Shown: piece by piece, positions 12,997-20,868 of the stretch | Layout: the number at the start of each line of letters is the position of its first letter | Position numbering within the stretch: the first letter of the stretch is position 1 | Origin: Bradyrhizobium diazoefficiens USDA 110 | GTDB lineage: Bacteria; Pseudomonadota; Alphaproteobacteria; Rhizobiales; Xanthobacteraceae | Assembly: GCF_000011365.1 (NCBI RefSeq) | Contig: NC_004463.1 | Coordinates: 2,838,001-2,902,000, forward strand | Length of the DNA: 64,000 nt | Direction of reading: 5' to 3' | Notes under the pieces: model-generated | Told to the model about the DNA's origin: nothing | Database searches by the model: none | Seen by the model: only the letters and a program-made list of their open reading frames with translations | Program-made: the position numbers and the translations under genes

Positions 12997-13371
12997 ATGT
13001 TGAATCAACGCGAACTGGACCGCAGCGAAATGGGCCGGTTGATCGGCAGCGACAGGGTCGAGGGAACGTCGGTCTATGGCGCGGATCGCAACAAGATCGG
13101 TTCGATCGAGCGGGTGATGATCGACAAGATCAGTGGCAAGGTGTCCTACGCGGTGCTCGGCTTCGGTGGATTTTTGGGCGTCGGCAATGACCACTATCCC
13201 TTGCCGTGGCAGTCCCTGAAGTACGACACCGATCTCGGTGGCTACGTGACCGGGATTACAGCCAAGGAGCTGCAAGGCGCGCCGAAATATGGTGAGCAGA
13301 GCGATTGGAACTGGGGTGACGATGCTGCGGTGCGCGGCATCAACTCCTACTATGGCGTTCCCTTCGCGTAG
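12997..13371 (+). CDS. PRC-barrel domain protein
   Basis: A 124-residue protein with a PRC-barrel: GTSVYGADRNKIGSIERVMI, KVSYAVLGFGGFLGVG, HYPLPWQSL and YVTGITAKEL follow the family's beta-barrel order. PRC-barrels occur in RNA processing (RimM) and photosynthetic reaction centre proteins, and as short stand-alone stress proteins in rhizobia; this one is of the last type. The start with GTGGAGAAATGAG upstream is preferred over one 33 bp earlier. Followed 22 bp later by a small polar protein, probably in one operon. Confidence 0.85.
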   Translation: MLNQRELDRSEMGRLIGSDRVEGTSVYGADRNKIGSIERVMIDKISGKVSYAVLGFGGFLGVGNDHYPLPWQSLKYDTDLGGYVTGITAKELQGAPKYGEQSDWNWGDDAAVRGINSYYGVPFA

Positions 13372-13393
13372 GCCCCGCACCAGAGGAGATCCG

Positions 13394-13552
13394 ATGAGCA
13401 AGGAAAAGCCCACCGACGATCCCCGTCATCAGAACGATTGGGGATCGCACGCCCAGACGGACAAGCCCTGGAAGGGAAATCCGGAGAAGGAGCAGCGATC
13501 GGGCGAGGCGAAGCCCGATCTGGAAAAATGGCAAACCACCAAGACGCACTGA
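13394..13552 (+). CDS. 52-residue polar protein
   Basis: A strong AGAGGAGA ribosome-binding site precedes an ATG that opens a 52-codon frame (MSKEKPTDDPRHQNDWGSHA). The product is charged and disordered, with repeated Lys-Pro and Trp-Lys motifs. It lies 22 bp after the PRC-barrel gene and is probably co-transcribed under the same stress promoter. Function unknown. Confidence 0.65.
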   Translation: MSKEKPTDDPRHQNDWGSHAQTDKPWKGNPEKEQRSGEAKPDLEKWQTTKTH

Positions 13553-13676
13553 CCAAGGTGCGCCGAGGCTGAAAGTATCACGAATGAAGAGCGCGGCATC
13601 GGCACCGCGCTTTCGCCCGCGATCGTCAACCGTGCCGATGATCTCACGGCGGCAGTGCTGCGCGCGCCAGCGCCGC

Positions 13677-14141
13677 TCAGCCCACCGTTTCCCTCCGCCC
13701 GGGCCCCGCATGCACATGCACCTGCTTTGCATGCAGCACCTCGCCGCACTCCGAGCACACCATCACCGGGTCGAACAGCTTGCCGCAAGTTCTGTGCTCA
13801 TGCAGCATCGGGCGACCGCGCTCGTCGCCCATGTGGGTGTCGCCCCAATGCACCATCGCCATGATGATCGGGTAGAGGTCGAGGCCCTTCTGCGTCAGGA
13901 TGTATTCGTAGCGCTTGGGCGCCTCGGAATAGGGGACGCGGCGCAGGATGCCGAAGCGGACCAGCTTCTTCAGCCGCTCCGAGAGCAGGTGCCGTGTGAT
14001 CTGGAGCGAGGACTGAAATCCCTCGAACCGGCGCACGCGCAAAAAGCATTCGCGCAGGATCAGAAGCGTCCAGCGGTCGCCGACCACGGCGACGGTGCGG
14101 GAGAGCGAGCAGGACTCTTCGTCCAGCGTGTCCCACTTCAT
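13677..14141 (-). CDS. HxlR-family transcriptional regulator
   Basis: A 154-residue winged-helix regulator: SLSRTVAVVGDRWTLLILRE is the canonical HxlR start, followed by LQITRHLLSERLKKLVRFGI (recognition region) and the wing YEYILTQKGLDLYPI. The C-terminus has MVCSECGEVLHAKQV with a CxxC pair, common in this family's extension. The ATG with GGAGACC upstream is preferred over one 96 bp earlier. Divergent from the SDR gene; HxlR proteins usually control the divergent oxidoreductase gene. Confidence 0.9.
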   Translation of the reverse strand: MKWDTLDEESCSLSRTVAVVGDRWTLLILRECFLRVRRFEGFQSSLQITRHLLSERLKKLVRFGILRRVPYSEAPKRYEYILTQKGLDLYPIIMAMVHWGDTHMGDERGRPMLHEHRTCGKLFDPVMVCSECGEVLHAKQVHVHAGPGRRETVG

Positions 14142-14167
14142 GATACGGTCTCCGACGCAGGCGTAGT

Positions 14168-14190
14168 AAGTCAGAAAAAGGAACTGACTT
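14168..14190. promoter_or_regulatory. Inverted repeat, possible HxlR operator
   Basis: Perfect 7-bp arms AAGTCAG / CTGACTT separated by nine bases, 27 bp upstream of the hxlR-type ATG. Confidence 0.45.
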
Positions 14191-14199
14191 GAATGATCA

Positions 14200-14212
14200 G
14201 TGCAATTTGCAC
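14200..14212. promoter_or_regulatory. 13-bp palindrome in the HxlR-SDR gap
   Basis: GTGCAATTTGCAC is a perfect palindrome around a central T, midway between the divergent genes. Confidence 0.4.
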
Positions 14213-14238
14213 GTGAGGCTAGCATTCTGCCTCGCAAT

Positions 14239-14267
14239 TTGACAGTTCTATTTTAGAACTATAGCCT
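14239..14267 (+). promoter_or_regulatory. SDR promoter with overlapping palindromic operator
   Basis: A perfect -35 box TTGACA is followed by the 17-bp palindrome AGTTCTATTTTAGAACT (14244-14260), which fills the promoter spacer before a weak -10 region (TATAGC or TAGCCT). A repressor bound there would block RNA polymerase; the divergent HxlR protein is the obvious candidate. Confidence 0.55.
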
Positions 14268-14302
14268 TTGCTCCAGACATATCCGCACCGGAGGAGGCGA
14301 CC

Positions 14303-15040
14303 TTGTCCAAGCGAAACGCGACAGCTGCCGTCATCGGGGCCGGCGATTTCATCGGCTCCGAAATCGCGAAGAAATTCGCCGCCGAAGGTTTTTCGATCTT
14401 CGCCGGCCGCCGCAACGGCGACAAGCTCGCGCCGCTGGTGAAGGACATCGAGGCGGCCGGTGGCGAAATCCACGCGCGCTCGCTCGATGCGCGCAAGGAG
14501 GAAGAGGTCATCTCCTTCCTCGATGACGCCGACAAGCACGCACCGCTGGAAGTTTGCATCTTCAACGTCGGCGCCAACGTCAATTTCCCGATACTCGACA
14601 CCACCGAGCGCGTGTTCCGTAAAGTCTGGGAGATGGCCTGCTATTCCGGCTTCCTGGCAGGCCGGGAAGCTGCGCGGCTGATGCTTCCGCGCGGCGGCGG
14701 CAAAATCTTCTTCACTGGCGCAACGGCCTCCTTGCGTGGCGGCAGCGGCTTTGCCGCGTTCGCCAGCGCAAAGTTTGGTCTGCGTGCGGTGGCGCAGGCG
14801 ATGGCGCGCGAGCTTGGGCCGAAGAACATCCACGTCGCCCATCTCATCATCGATTCCGGCGTTGACACCGAGTGGGTGCGGCAGCGCCGGCTCGAAGCGC
14901 TCGGCCCGAACGCGCTCGACAATCCCGACCTGCTGATGCCGCCGTCGGCCGTGGCCGATTCTTATTGGCAGCTCTACCAGCAGCCGAAGAGCGCTTGGAC
15001 ATTCGAGATGGAGATCCGGCCCTTCGGAGAGAAATGGTGA
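14303..15040 (+). CDS. SDR-like protein without the catalytic Ser/Tyr
   Basis: A 245-residue Rossmann-fold protein with dinucleotide motif VIGAGDFIG near residue 10, FNVGAN in place of NNAG, and a C-terminal part typical of short-chain dehydrogenases. The YxxxK site reads FASAK (Phe153, Lys157), and position 140, usually Ser, is Ala (FFTGATAS), so the standard SDR mechanism is missing. Start is TTG with an excellent GGAGGAGGCGACC. It is followed 62 bp later by a nitronate-monooxygenase-like gene. Confidence 0.85.
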   Translation: MSKRNATAAVIGAGDFIGSEIAKKFAAEGFSIFAGRRNGDKLAPLVKDIEAAGGEIHARSLDARKEEEVISFLDDADKHAPLEVCIFNVGANVNFPILDTTERVFRKVWEMACYSGFLAGREAARLMLPRGGGKIFFTGATASLRGGSGFAAFASAKFGLRAVAQAMARELGPKNIHVAHLIIDSGVDTEWVRQRRLEALGPNALDNPDLLMPPSAVADSYWQLYQQPKSAWTFEMEIRPFGEKW

Positions 15041-15102
15041 CCGCGGCACGAGACTGCGGCTAGACTGATCCCAAGCAAACCGAAATCCGGGAGGAAGCCT
15101 AC

Positions 15103-16104
15103 GTGAAGACCGCGATCACCGAACTGTTCGGCATCGAGCACCCCATCATCCAGGGCGGCATGCATTTCGTCGGCTTTGCCGAGCTGGCTGCCGCCGTCTC
15201 GAATGCCGGCGGGCTCGGCATCATCACCGGCCTCACGCAGAAGACGCCGGAGCTGCTGGCGAAAGAGATCGCGCGCTGCCGCGACATGACCGACAAGCCG
15301 TTCGGCGTGAATCTCACGTTTCTGCCGGCTTTCTCGGCACCGCCTTATCCGGAATACATCGCGGCCATTGTCGAAGGCGGCGTCAAGGCGGTGGAGACTG
15401 CGGGTCGCAGCCCGGAACAGTATATGCCGGCGCTTAAGGCGGCTGGCATCAAGGTGATCCATAAATGCACGTCAGTTCGCCATTCCCTGAAGGCCGAGCG
15501 GATCGGCTGCGATGCCGTCAGCGTCGACGGCTTTGAGTGCGGCGGCCATCCCGGCGAGGACGACATTCCGAACATGATCCTGCTGCCGCGCGCGGCAGAG
15601 GAATTGAAGATCCCGTTCGTTGCCTCCGGCGGCATGGCTGACGGGCGCAGCCTCGTCGCGGCGCTGTCGCTGGGCGCGGCCGGCATGAACATGGGCACGC
15701 GCTTCATTGCGACCAAGGAAGCGCCGGTGCATCAGAACGTGAAGAACGCGCTGGTCGCCGCCACCGAGCTCGACACCCGTCTGATCATGCGGAGCTTGCG
15801 CAACACAGAACGCGTCCTGAAGAACGCCAATGTCGATCGTCTGCTCGAGATCGAGCGCGAGAAGGGCGACAAGCTCACCATCGACGACATCCACGACCAG
15901 GTCGCGGGCGTCTATCCCAGGATCATGCTGGACGGGCAGATGGATGCGGGCGCCTGGAGCTGCGGCATGGTCGCAGGCCTCATCCACGACATCCCCTCCT
16001 GCAAGGAACTCGTCGATCGCATCATGAGTGAGGCGGAAACCATCATCCGCGGCCGCCTGATGGGGTTCCTGGACGGGACGGGCGCGACACGAAAGGTCGC
16101 CTGA
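15103..16104 (+). CDS. Nitronate monooxygenase-like FMN oxidoreductase
   Basis: A 333-residue TIM-barrel flavoprotein. HPIIQGGM at the N-terminus, GFECGGHPGE in the middle and VASGGMADGRSL plus ALSLGAAGMNMGTRF in the second half are the family's FMN/phosphate-binding motifs. Members oxidise alkyl nitronates or reduce enones; the true substrate cannot be told here. Starts at GTG with GGGAGGAAG upstream, 62 bp after the SDR-like gene, so both likely share the HxlR-controlled promoter. Confidence 0.9.
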   Translation: MKTAITELFGIEHPIIQGGMHFVGFAELAAAVSNAGGLGIITGLTQKTPELLAKEIARCRDMTDKPFGVNLTFLPAFSAPPYPEYIAAIVEGGVKAVETAGRSPEQYMPALKAAGIKVIHKCTSVRHSLKAERIGCDAVSVDGFECGGHPGEDDIPNMILLPRAAEELKIPFVASGGMADGRSLVAALSLGAAGMNMGTRFIATKEAPVHQNVKNALVAATELDTRLIMRSLRNTERVLKNANVDRLLEIEREKGDKLTIDDIHDQVAGVYPRIMLDGQMDAGAWSCGMVAGLIHDIPSCKELVDRIMSEAETIIRGRLMGFLDGTGATRKVA

Positions 16105-16214
16105 ACACCGCCGAACTTCTTAACCACGGTGGGACTTGACCGCTGGAATTGCGCGCGAGGCTTCCTAAATAGGGGTAAATTACCCCTTTAATAAATCAAT
16201 TTCAGGAGGCGTCC

Positions 16215-16634
16215 GTGGTCCTGAAGAGCGTTCATTTTGCTGTTGCCGTTGCCCTCGTGCTCGCATGGGGCGGCGCGTCGCGCGCTGATGACTACAAGCC
16301 CGATGAATATTTCGGTCTCGATCTGTCCAAAGCGGTGTTGTCGCCGAAGCGGCTCGGGCCGGAGACGCGGTTCGCACCGGTCGCGTTAGAGGCCCGCGGC
16401 GGCAACGAGGCGCAGGCCCGCGCCGAGCCGGTGGACGTGCCGAAAAAGGTCGCCGCCGAACGCGTGCATGTGGCCGAACCGAAGGTCGCGCACGTCAAGG
16501 CCGCGCAGCCGCGTGGTGCGGCCCGGACCAAGCTCGCGCATCGCCGCGGCAATCCGTTGGATGCGCAGGCGAGGGATACCCGCATCCAGACCTGGCCTTG
16601 CCGCTCCGGCGGCATCTGCAACTGGCAGCGATAG
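16215..16634 (+). CDS. Exported hypothetical protein
   Basis: A 139-residue protein with a Sec signal peptide (VLKSVHFAVAVALVLAWGGA, cleavage after SRA) and a basic, Ala/Lys/Arg-rich mature part. It ends in a short segment with two Cys (WPCRSGGICNWQR) that may form a disulfide in the periplasm. Starts at GTG with CAGGAGGCG. No domain is recognised. Confidence 0.7.
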   Translation: MVLKSVHFAVAVALVLAWGGASRADDYKPDEYFGLDLSKAVLSPKRLGPETRFAPVALEARGGNEAQARAEPVDVPKKVAAERVHVAEPKVAHVKAAQPRGAARTKLAHRRGNPLDAQARDTRIQTWPCRSGGICNWQR

Positions 16635-16654
16635 CCGCGACGACGCGCCTTCTT

Positions 16655-16815
16655 CACCTCGCCCCGCTTGCGGGGAGAGGTCGGATTGCGAAGCAATCCG
16701 GGTGAGGGGGTACAGGTCTATCGATGATCTCACCTGTGAAGAGAGGCCACTCACCCCAACCCTCTCAGGGCGAGCAAAGCTCGTCCCGACCCCGTAAGAA
16801 CGGGGCGAGGGAGCG
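16655..16815. repeat. REP-like palindrome cluster
   Basis: This 313-bp gene-free stretch holds stacked inverted repeats: CCCCGCTTGCGGGG, CGGATTGCGAAGCAATCCG and further matching arms around AGCAAAGCT. The same block in another order occurs at 58757-58882, so it is a dispersed intergenic element. Confidence 0.7.
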
Positions 16816-16947
16816 CACCGCGCTCGGGGCTGCATCTCACACGTCATCCCCGCGTCGCAAAACCGTAGGCGCGGAGTCAAGAAACCGTAAGGGTAGGAGT
16901 CAAGGAGCGCAGGCACCTTCCGTCGCGATTCGACGAAGGTCTCCTGA

Positions 16948-18513
16948 ATGGCAACGCTCCGCGCCCCGCGCGCATGGACCCGGCGGCAATTCCTGGTCCG
17001 CTCCACCTCCGGCCTCGCCTTGGCCGCGCTCGCAAAGCCATCCATCAGCCGTGCCGCCGACCGCCCGCAGATCGCCGGCGGCATCCAGTCCGGCGACGTC
17101 TCGGACGGCTCCGCCGTGATCTGGGCGCGCGCCGATCGGGCCGCGCGCATGCAGGTGGAATGCTCGACCGTCGAGAGTTTCAAGACCATTGTTGCCGCGG
17201 CCTCCGGCGACACGCGGCCGGACGCCGACTTCACCTCGAAGCTGCTGCTGAGCGATCTGCCGCCGGGGCAGGACATCTTCTATCGCGTCCGCTTCGATGA
17301 CATCGCGACCGGCATCGCCGGCGAAAGCCGCGTCGGCCATTTCCGCACTGCGCCGGCCGCAGGGCAATCGATCTCGTTCCTGTGGTCCGGCGACACCGCG
17401 GGGCAGGGCTGGGGCATCGACATCTCGCGCGGCGGCTATCGCAGCTATCGCACCATGCTCGACAATCGCCCTGACTTCTTCATTCACTCCGGTGACCATA
17501 TCTACGCCGACTGCACGATTCCATCCGAGCAGAAGCTGCCGAGCGGCGAGACCTGGCGCAACATCGTCACGGAGGAAAAATCGGAGGTCGCGCGCACGCT
17601 GGCGCAGTTTCGCGGCAACTACAAATACAATCATCTCGATGCGCATTTTCGCGATTTCCACGCGAATGTGCCGATGTTCGCGCAGTGGGACGATCACGAG
17701 GTCACCAACGACTGGTCACCGTCCGGCAGCTATGACGAGGCCGGTTATGAGGACGACGGCACGCCGCGCCTGGTCGCGCGCGCCCGCCGCGCCTTCTTCG
17801 ACTTCATGCCGATCCGCGACATCGGCGCACGGCAGGGGCGGGTCTATCGCAAGATCGCTTACGGTCCGCTGCTCGACGTCTTCATGATCGACATGCGCAG
17901 TTTTCGGGATGAGACCTGGAACAAGGGCGCCGACCATCGCGGCTGGATTCTCGGCGCCGAGCAGCTGGCCTGGCTGAAGCGGGAGCTGGCCGCCTCGCGC
18001 GCGACCTGGAAGGTGATCGCCGCCGACCTGCCGATCGGCCTGATCAGTCTCGATGCGGTCGCGCTCGGCAATGGGCCGCCTGATAGACGCGAGCACGAGA
18101 TCGCCGATCTGCTCGGCTCCATCAGGCGCGCCGGCGTGCGCAACGTCGTCTGGCTCACCGCCGACATGCACTACACCGCCGCGCACTACTACGATCCCAA
18201 CAGGGCGCAATTCCAGGACTTCGAACCGTTCTGGGAGTTCGTCTCCGGCCCGCTGCATGCCGGCACCTGGGGCCCGGGCGAACTCGACGACACTTTTGGT
18301 CCGGTCGCGATGTACCAGAACGGATGCAGCGAAGCGCAGGGCGAGAACCTCGCGCCCTGCTTCGGATTGCAGTTCTTCGGCCGCGTCGACATCGATGGCG
18401 CGAGCGGCGTGATGACCGTGACGCTGAAAGACGTCGACAACCGCGACCTCTGGTCGGTCGACATCGTGCCGCAGTCGCAGGCGCGCCCGGCCGTGGTCGC
18501 GCAGCATTCGTGA
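16948..18513 (+). CDS. phoD: PhoD-family alkaline phosphatase, Tat-exported
   Basis: A 521-residue protein with a twin-arginine signal (TRRQFLVRSTSG), an N-terminal fibronectin-like PhoD domain (residues about 45-135: GDVSDGSAVIWARAD) and a metallophosphatase domain with WSGDTAGQG, HSGDHIYAD, WDDHEVTND, FMIDMRSFR and TADMHYTAA, which carry the Ca/Fe ligands. PhoD enzymes cleave phosphate mono- and diesters in the periplasm. No Pho box was recognised upstream, and the gene stands alone between repeat elements. Confidence 0.9.
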   Translation: MATLRAPRAWTRRQFLVRSTSGLALAALAKPSISRAADRPQIAGGIQSGDVSDGSAVIWARADRAARMQVECSTVESFKTIVAAASGDTRPDADFTSKLLLSDLPPGQDIFYRVRFDDIATGIAGESRVGHFRTAPAAGQSISFLWSGDTAGQGWGIDISRGGYRSYRTMLDNRPDFFIHSGDHIYADCTIPSEQKLPSGETWRNIVTEEKSEVARTLAQFRGNYKYNHLDAHFRDFHANVPMFAQWDDHEVTNDWSPSGSYDEAGYEDDGTPRLVARARRAFFDFMPIRDIGARQGRVYRKIAYGPLLDVFMIDMRSFRDETWNKGADHRGWILGAEQLAWLKRELAASRATWKVIAADLPIGLISLDAVALGNGPPDRREHEIADLLGSIRRAGVRNVVWLTADMHYTAAHYYDPNRAQFQDFEPFWEFVSGPLHAGTWGPGELDDTFGPVAMYQNGCSEAQGENLAPCFGLQFFGRVDIDGASGVMTVTLKDVDNRDLWSVDIVPQSQARPAVVAQHS

Positions 18514-18521
18514 GGCCGGTT

Positions 18522-18607
18522 CGTCATGCCCGGGCTTGTCCAGGGCATCCACGTTCTGCGTGCCAAGGGGCAAGTCGTGGATGACCGGGTCAAGCCCGGT
18601 CATGACG
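18522..18607. repeat. REP-like palindrome, CGTCATGCCCGGG family
   Basis: Starts CGTCATGCCCGGGCTTG and ends CAAGCCCGGTCATGACG, with an inner CCACG / CGTGG arm; a long imperfect hairpin between phoD and the aldo/keto reductase gene. Confidence 0.75.
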
Positions 18608-18775
18608 TTGGGGAGGCACTCAGTGCGCCGACGCTAACCCGATCTTGATTGGCCGCTCCGCGTCTCCCGCGCTACACTGACCGCTCCCGCCACCTTGTTT
18701 CCATCAACGAAGCGTCTGTCCCCGCGGCCTCACCGCGGGCATCTCGCGGGCTGAAATACGTCAGGAGCCTGTTTT

Positions 18776-19594
18776 ATGGACAATCTGAAGACACAGGGCA
18801 TCAGCATGCCCAAGCTCGGCCTCGGCACCTTTCGCATGCAGGGCGATGCCTGCCGCGCCGCGGTCGAGAGCGCGCTGTCGATCGGCTACCGCCACATCGA
18901 CACGGCTGAAATGTACGCCAACGAGGAACCCATCGGTGCCGCGCTCGCCGCGGCCCGGCTGCCGCGCGGTGAGTTGCACGTCACCACGAAGGTCTGGCAC
19001 GAGAATTTGGCGCCGGATGCGATCCGGCGGGCCTTCGACGCCAGCCTGAAGAAGCTCCGGCTCGACCATGTCGATCTCTATCTCGTGCACTGGCCGTCCA
19101 GGTCCGCGAACTGGGGCGCGGTGTTCGAGACCTTGATGAAGCTGAAGGAGGAGGGACGCACGCGGGCGATTGGCGTTGCCAATTTCACCACGGCGCTGCT
19201 CAAGATCGCGGTCGAGGACATCAAGGCGCCGATCGCCTGCAACCAGATCGAGTATCACGCGATGCTCGATCAATCGAAGGTGCTGGCCTATCTCAATGCC
19301 AGGTCGATCCCGCTGGTCGCCTATTGCCCGCTGGCGCAGGGACGCGTTGCCTCCGATCCGGTGCTGGCGGAGATCGGCGCCAGGCACAACGCGACCGCTG
19401 CACAGGTTGCGCTGAAATGGCTGCTCGACCAGGGCGGCGTTGCGGCGATCCCGAAGGCCTCGCGCCGCGAGAGCCAGCAGGCCAATCTCGATGCGCTGAA
19501 GATCATGCTCGACGATGCCGACCGCAACAAGATCGCCGCGCTGCCGAAGGACAGGCGTTGCGTCAATCCCGGCTTTGCGCCGGCGTGGGACTGA
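18776..19594 (+). CDS. Aldo/keto reductase
   Basis: A 272-residue (alpha/beta)8-barrel NADPH reductase. The catalytic tetrad is complete: Asp42 and Tyr47 (HIDTAEMY), Lys72 (TTKVW), His105 (LVHWP). GVANF and IPKASRRES are the cofactor-binding segments. It resembles bacterial 2,5-diketo-gluconate / methylglyoxal reductases; substrate unknown. Ends before a shared bidirectional hairpin. Confidence 0.92.
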   Translation: MDNLKTQGISMPKLGLGTFRMQGDACRAAVESALSIGYRHIDTAEMYANEEPIGAALAAARLPRGELHVTTKVWHENLAPDAIRRAFDASLKKLRLDHVDLYLVHWPSRSANWGAVFETLMKLKEEGRTRAIGVANFTTALLKIAVEDIKAPIACNQIEYHAMLDQSKVLAYLNARSIPLVAYCPLAQGRVASDPVLAEIGARHNATAAQVALKWLLDQGGVAAIPKASRRESQQANLDALKIMLDDADRNKIAALPKDRRCVNPGFAPAWD

Positions 19595-19619
19595 CCGAGC
19601 GCATGTCGCGAACACAAAG

Positions 19620-19643
19620 AAATGGCCCCGCGAGGGGCCATTT
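19620..19643. terminator. Bidirectional hairpin terminator
   Basis: AAATGGCCCC / GGGGCCATTT, a perfect 10-bp stem with loop GCGA, between the convergent aldo/keto reductase gene and the His-rich small protein gene. Confidence 0.8.
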
Positions 19644-19660
19644 CGATGTTGCGTTGCGCG

Positions 19661-19882
19661 TTAGTCCCAGTGGTGATGGCTGCGCTTGACCACGACGACA
19701 CGATCGCGATGGTGCCAGCCGCGATGCCAGCCATGATCACGATGCTCGCGCATTTCGGCGCGGGCACCGTAACCGTAGCCATGGTGGCCGTTCCTGATCA
19801 CCACCGTTTCGGCACTCGCCATCGTCGGTGCAATGATCGCGAGCGCGCCGAGAGCAGCAACCACATAACCAAGCTTCTTCAT
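19661..19882 (-). CDS. Small exported His-rich protein
   Basis: A 73-residue protein with a Sec signal peptide (MKKLGYVVAALGALAIIAPT, cleavage after ASA). The mature part is rich in His, Arg, Gly and Tyr (HHGYGYGAR, HGWHRGWHHRDR, HHHWD), which could bind metal in the periplasm; this is inference. GGAGGAGG precedes the ATG, which is preferred over one 27 bp earlier. An EcfG-type motif lies 31 bp upstream. Confidence 0.75.
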   Translation of the reverse strand: MKKLGYVVAALGALAIIAPTMASAETVVIRNGHHGYGYGARAEMREHRDHGWHRGWHHRDRVVVVKRSHHHWD

Positions 19883-19912
19883 GATGTCCTCCTCCAACTC
19901 AATGCACATGAG

Positions 19913-19937
19913 AACCGCGCATTCGCGCGAACGTTCC
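19913..19937 (-). promoter_or_regulatory. EcfG-type promoter candidate
   Basis: Minus-strand GGAAC-N16-GGTT, 31 bp before the His-rich exported protein. Confidence 0.5.
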
Positions 19938-19977
19938 GGAGGAACTGGCAGAGAATTCTGAACGGATGTTCAGATGC

Positions 19978-20430
19978 TCAATCGCAGCGTTGCTGCGCAG
20001 GGGTCGGCGCGCCCGTGGCGACGTATTTGCCGTCCCTGATCGTATATGCGCCGCGCTCGCTGCGATTGTAGATCGCGCGCAGGCTGCCGTCCTTGGCCAG
20101 CAGCAGCCCGAACTCGCGGGTCTGATGCAGCGATGGAAAGTACACCATCACATTGAGCAGGCCCTCGGCGTTGACCGTGGCGGACACGACTTCGTTCTCG
20201 TCCTTGGCCTCGCCGAAATTGCGCCGGTACATCACCCGGCCGTCCTTCTGGATCTCGTAAGTCAGGAGCGCCCCCCTGTCGCGGTCGGGCCGGGCCGCGC
20301 AATCGACCGCCCATGAGCCGAGCAGGCCCCATTGTTCGACCGTCGCCGCAAGCGTCTCGGCACCGGCCGTGGACGTGAACGCGACCCACACCACCGCCGC
20401 CGTGGTCCAGCGGCTCAACCAACGCGTCAT
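19978..20430 (-). CDS. Exported hypothetical protein
   Basis: A 150-residue protein with a signal peptide (MTRWLSRWTTAAVVWVAFTS, cleavage after AGA). The mature part (WGLLGSWAVDCAARPDRDRG, then a beta-rich region with YEIQKDGRVMYRRNF) resembles a small lipocalin-like or OB-like exported domain with two Cys (DCAA and QQRCD). No family is named with confidence. The internal ATG is chosen because the signal peptide starts there. Confidence 0.6.
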   Translation of the reverse strand: MTRWLSRWTTAAVVWVAFTSTAGAETLAATVEQWGLLGSWAVDCAARPDRDRGALLTYEIQKDGRVMYRRNFGEAKDENEVVSATVNAEGLLNVMVYFPSLHQTREFGLLLAKDGSLRAIYNRSERGAYTIRDGKYVATGAPTPAQQRCD

Positions 20431-20588
20431 GTCCTGAAAGGCCCCACCTCGAAGAATTCCAAAGTGTAGCATCCCGCCCGCGGTCGTCCACGCCAGCCGC
20501 CGATCGCTCGCGAATTTGATCCGCGTCAATGAGGCCGGCCGTATCGGGGGTAGGATGGCTGCTCCCGAAGGCGAACGTGGATAGACCA

Positions 20589-20861
20589 ATGCTGAATCAA
20601 GTCATGGATTTTGCGGGCGAAGTGCTGCCGGGGAGCTGTGCCGTGCCGCCTTATTCGGAGACCGCGTTTCTGGCCGAGCTGGGCGACCGCTTGAAGTCCT
20701 CGCGCACGCGCTGCGACCTCTCGCGCCGGGAGCTGGCCCGCCGCTCCGGGATTTCCGAGCGCTATATCGCCCAGATCGAGGCCGGCAAGGGCAACGTCTC
20801 GATCGTCCTGTTGCTGCGGCTGGCCTCCGCGATCCACGGCAGCCAGCCCCAGGCGGCTTGA
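20589..20861 (+). CDS. Short XRE-type HTH protein, BzdR/BoxR-like
   Basis: A 90-residue protein with an XRE helix-turn-helix at residues 30-80 (LSRRELARRSGISERYIAQI). The wording RYIAQIEAGKGNVSIVLLLR is close to the N-terminal domain of BzdR/BoxR regulators of benzoate catabolism, whose shikimate-kinase-like C-terminal domain is absent here; the frame stops just after the HTH. It may be a stand-alone HTH repressor or a truncated gene. Convergent with the aminotransferase gene, 7 bp apart. Confidence 0.75.
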   Translation: MLNQVMDFAGEVLPGSCAVPPYSETAFLAELGDRLKSSRTRCDLSRRELARRSGISERYIAQIEAGKGNVSIVLLLRLASAIHGSQPQAA

Positions 20862-20868
20862 CGAGGCG

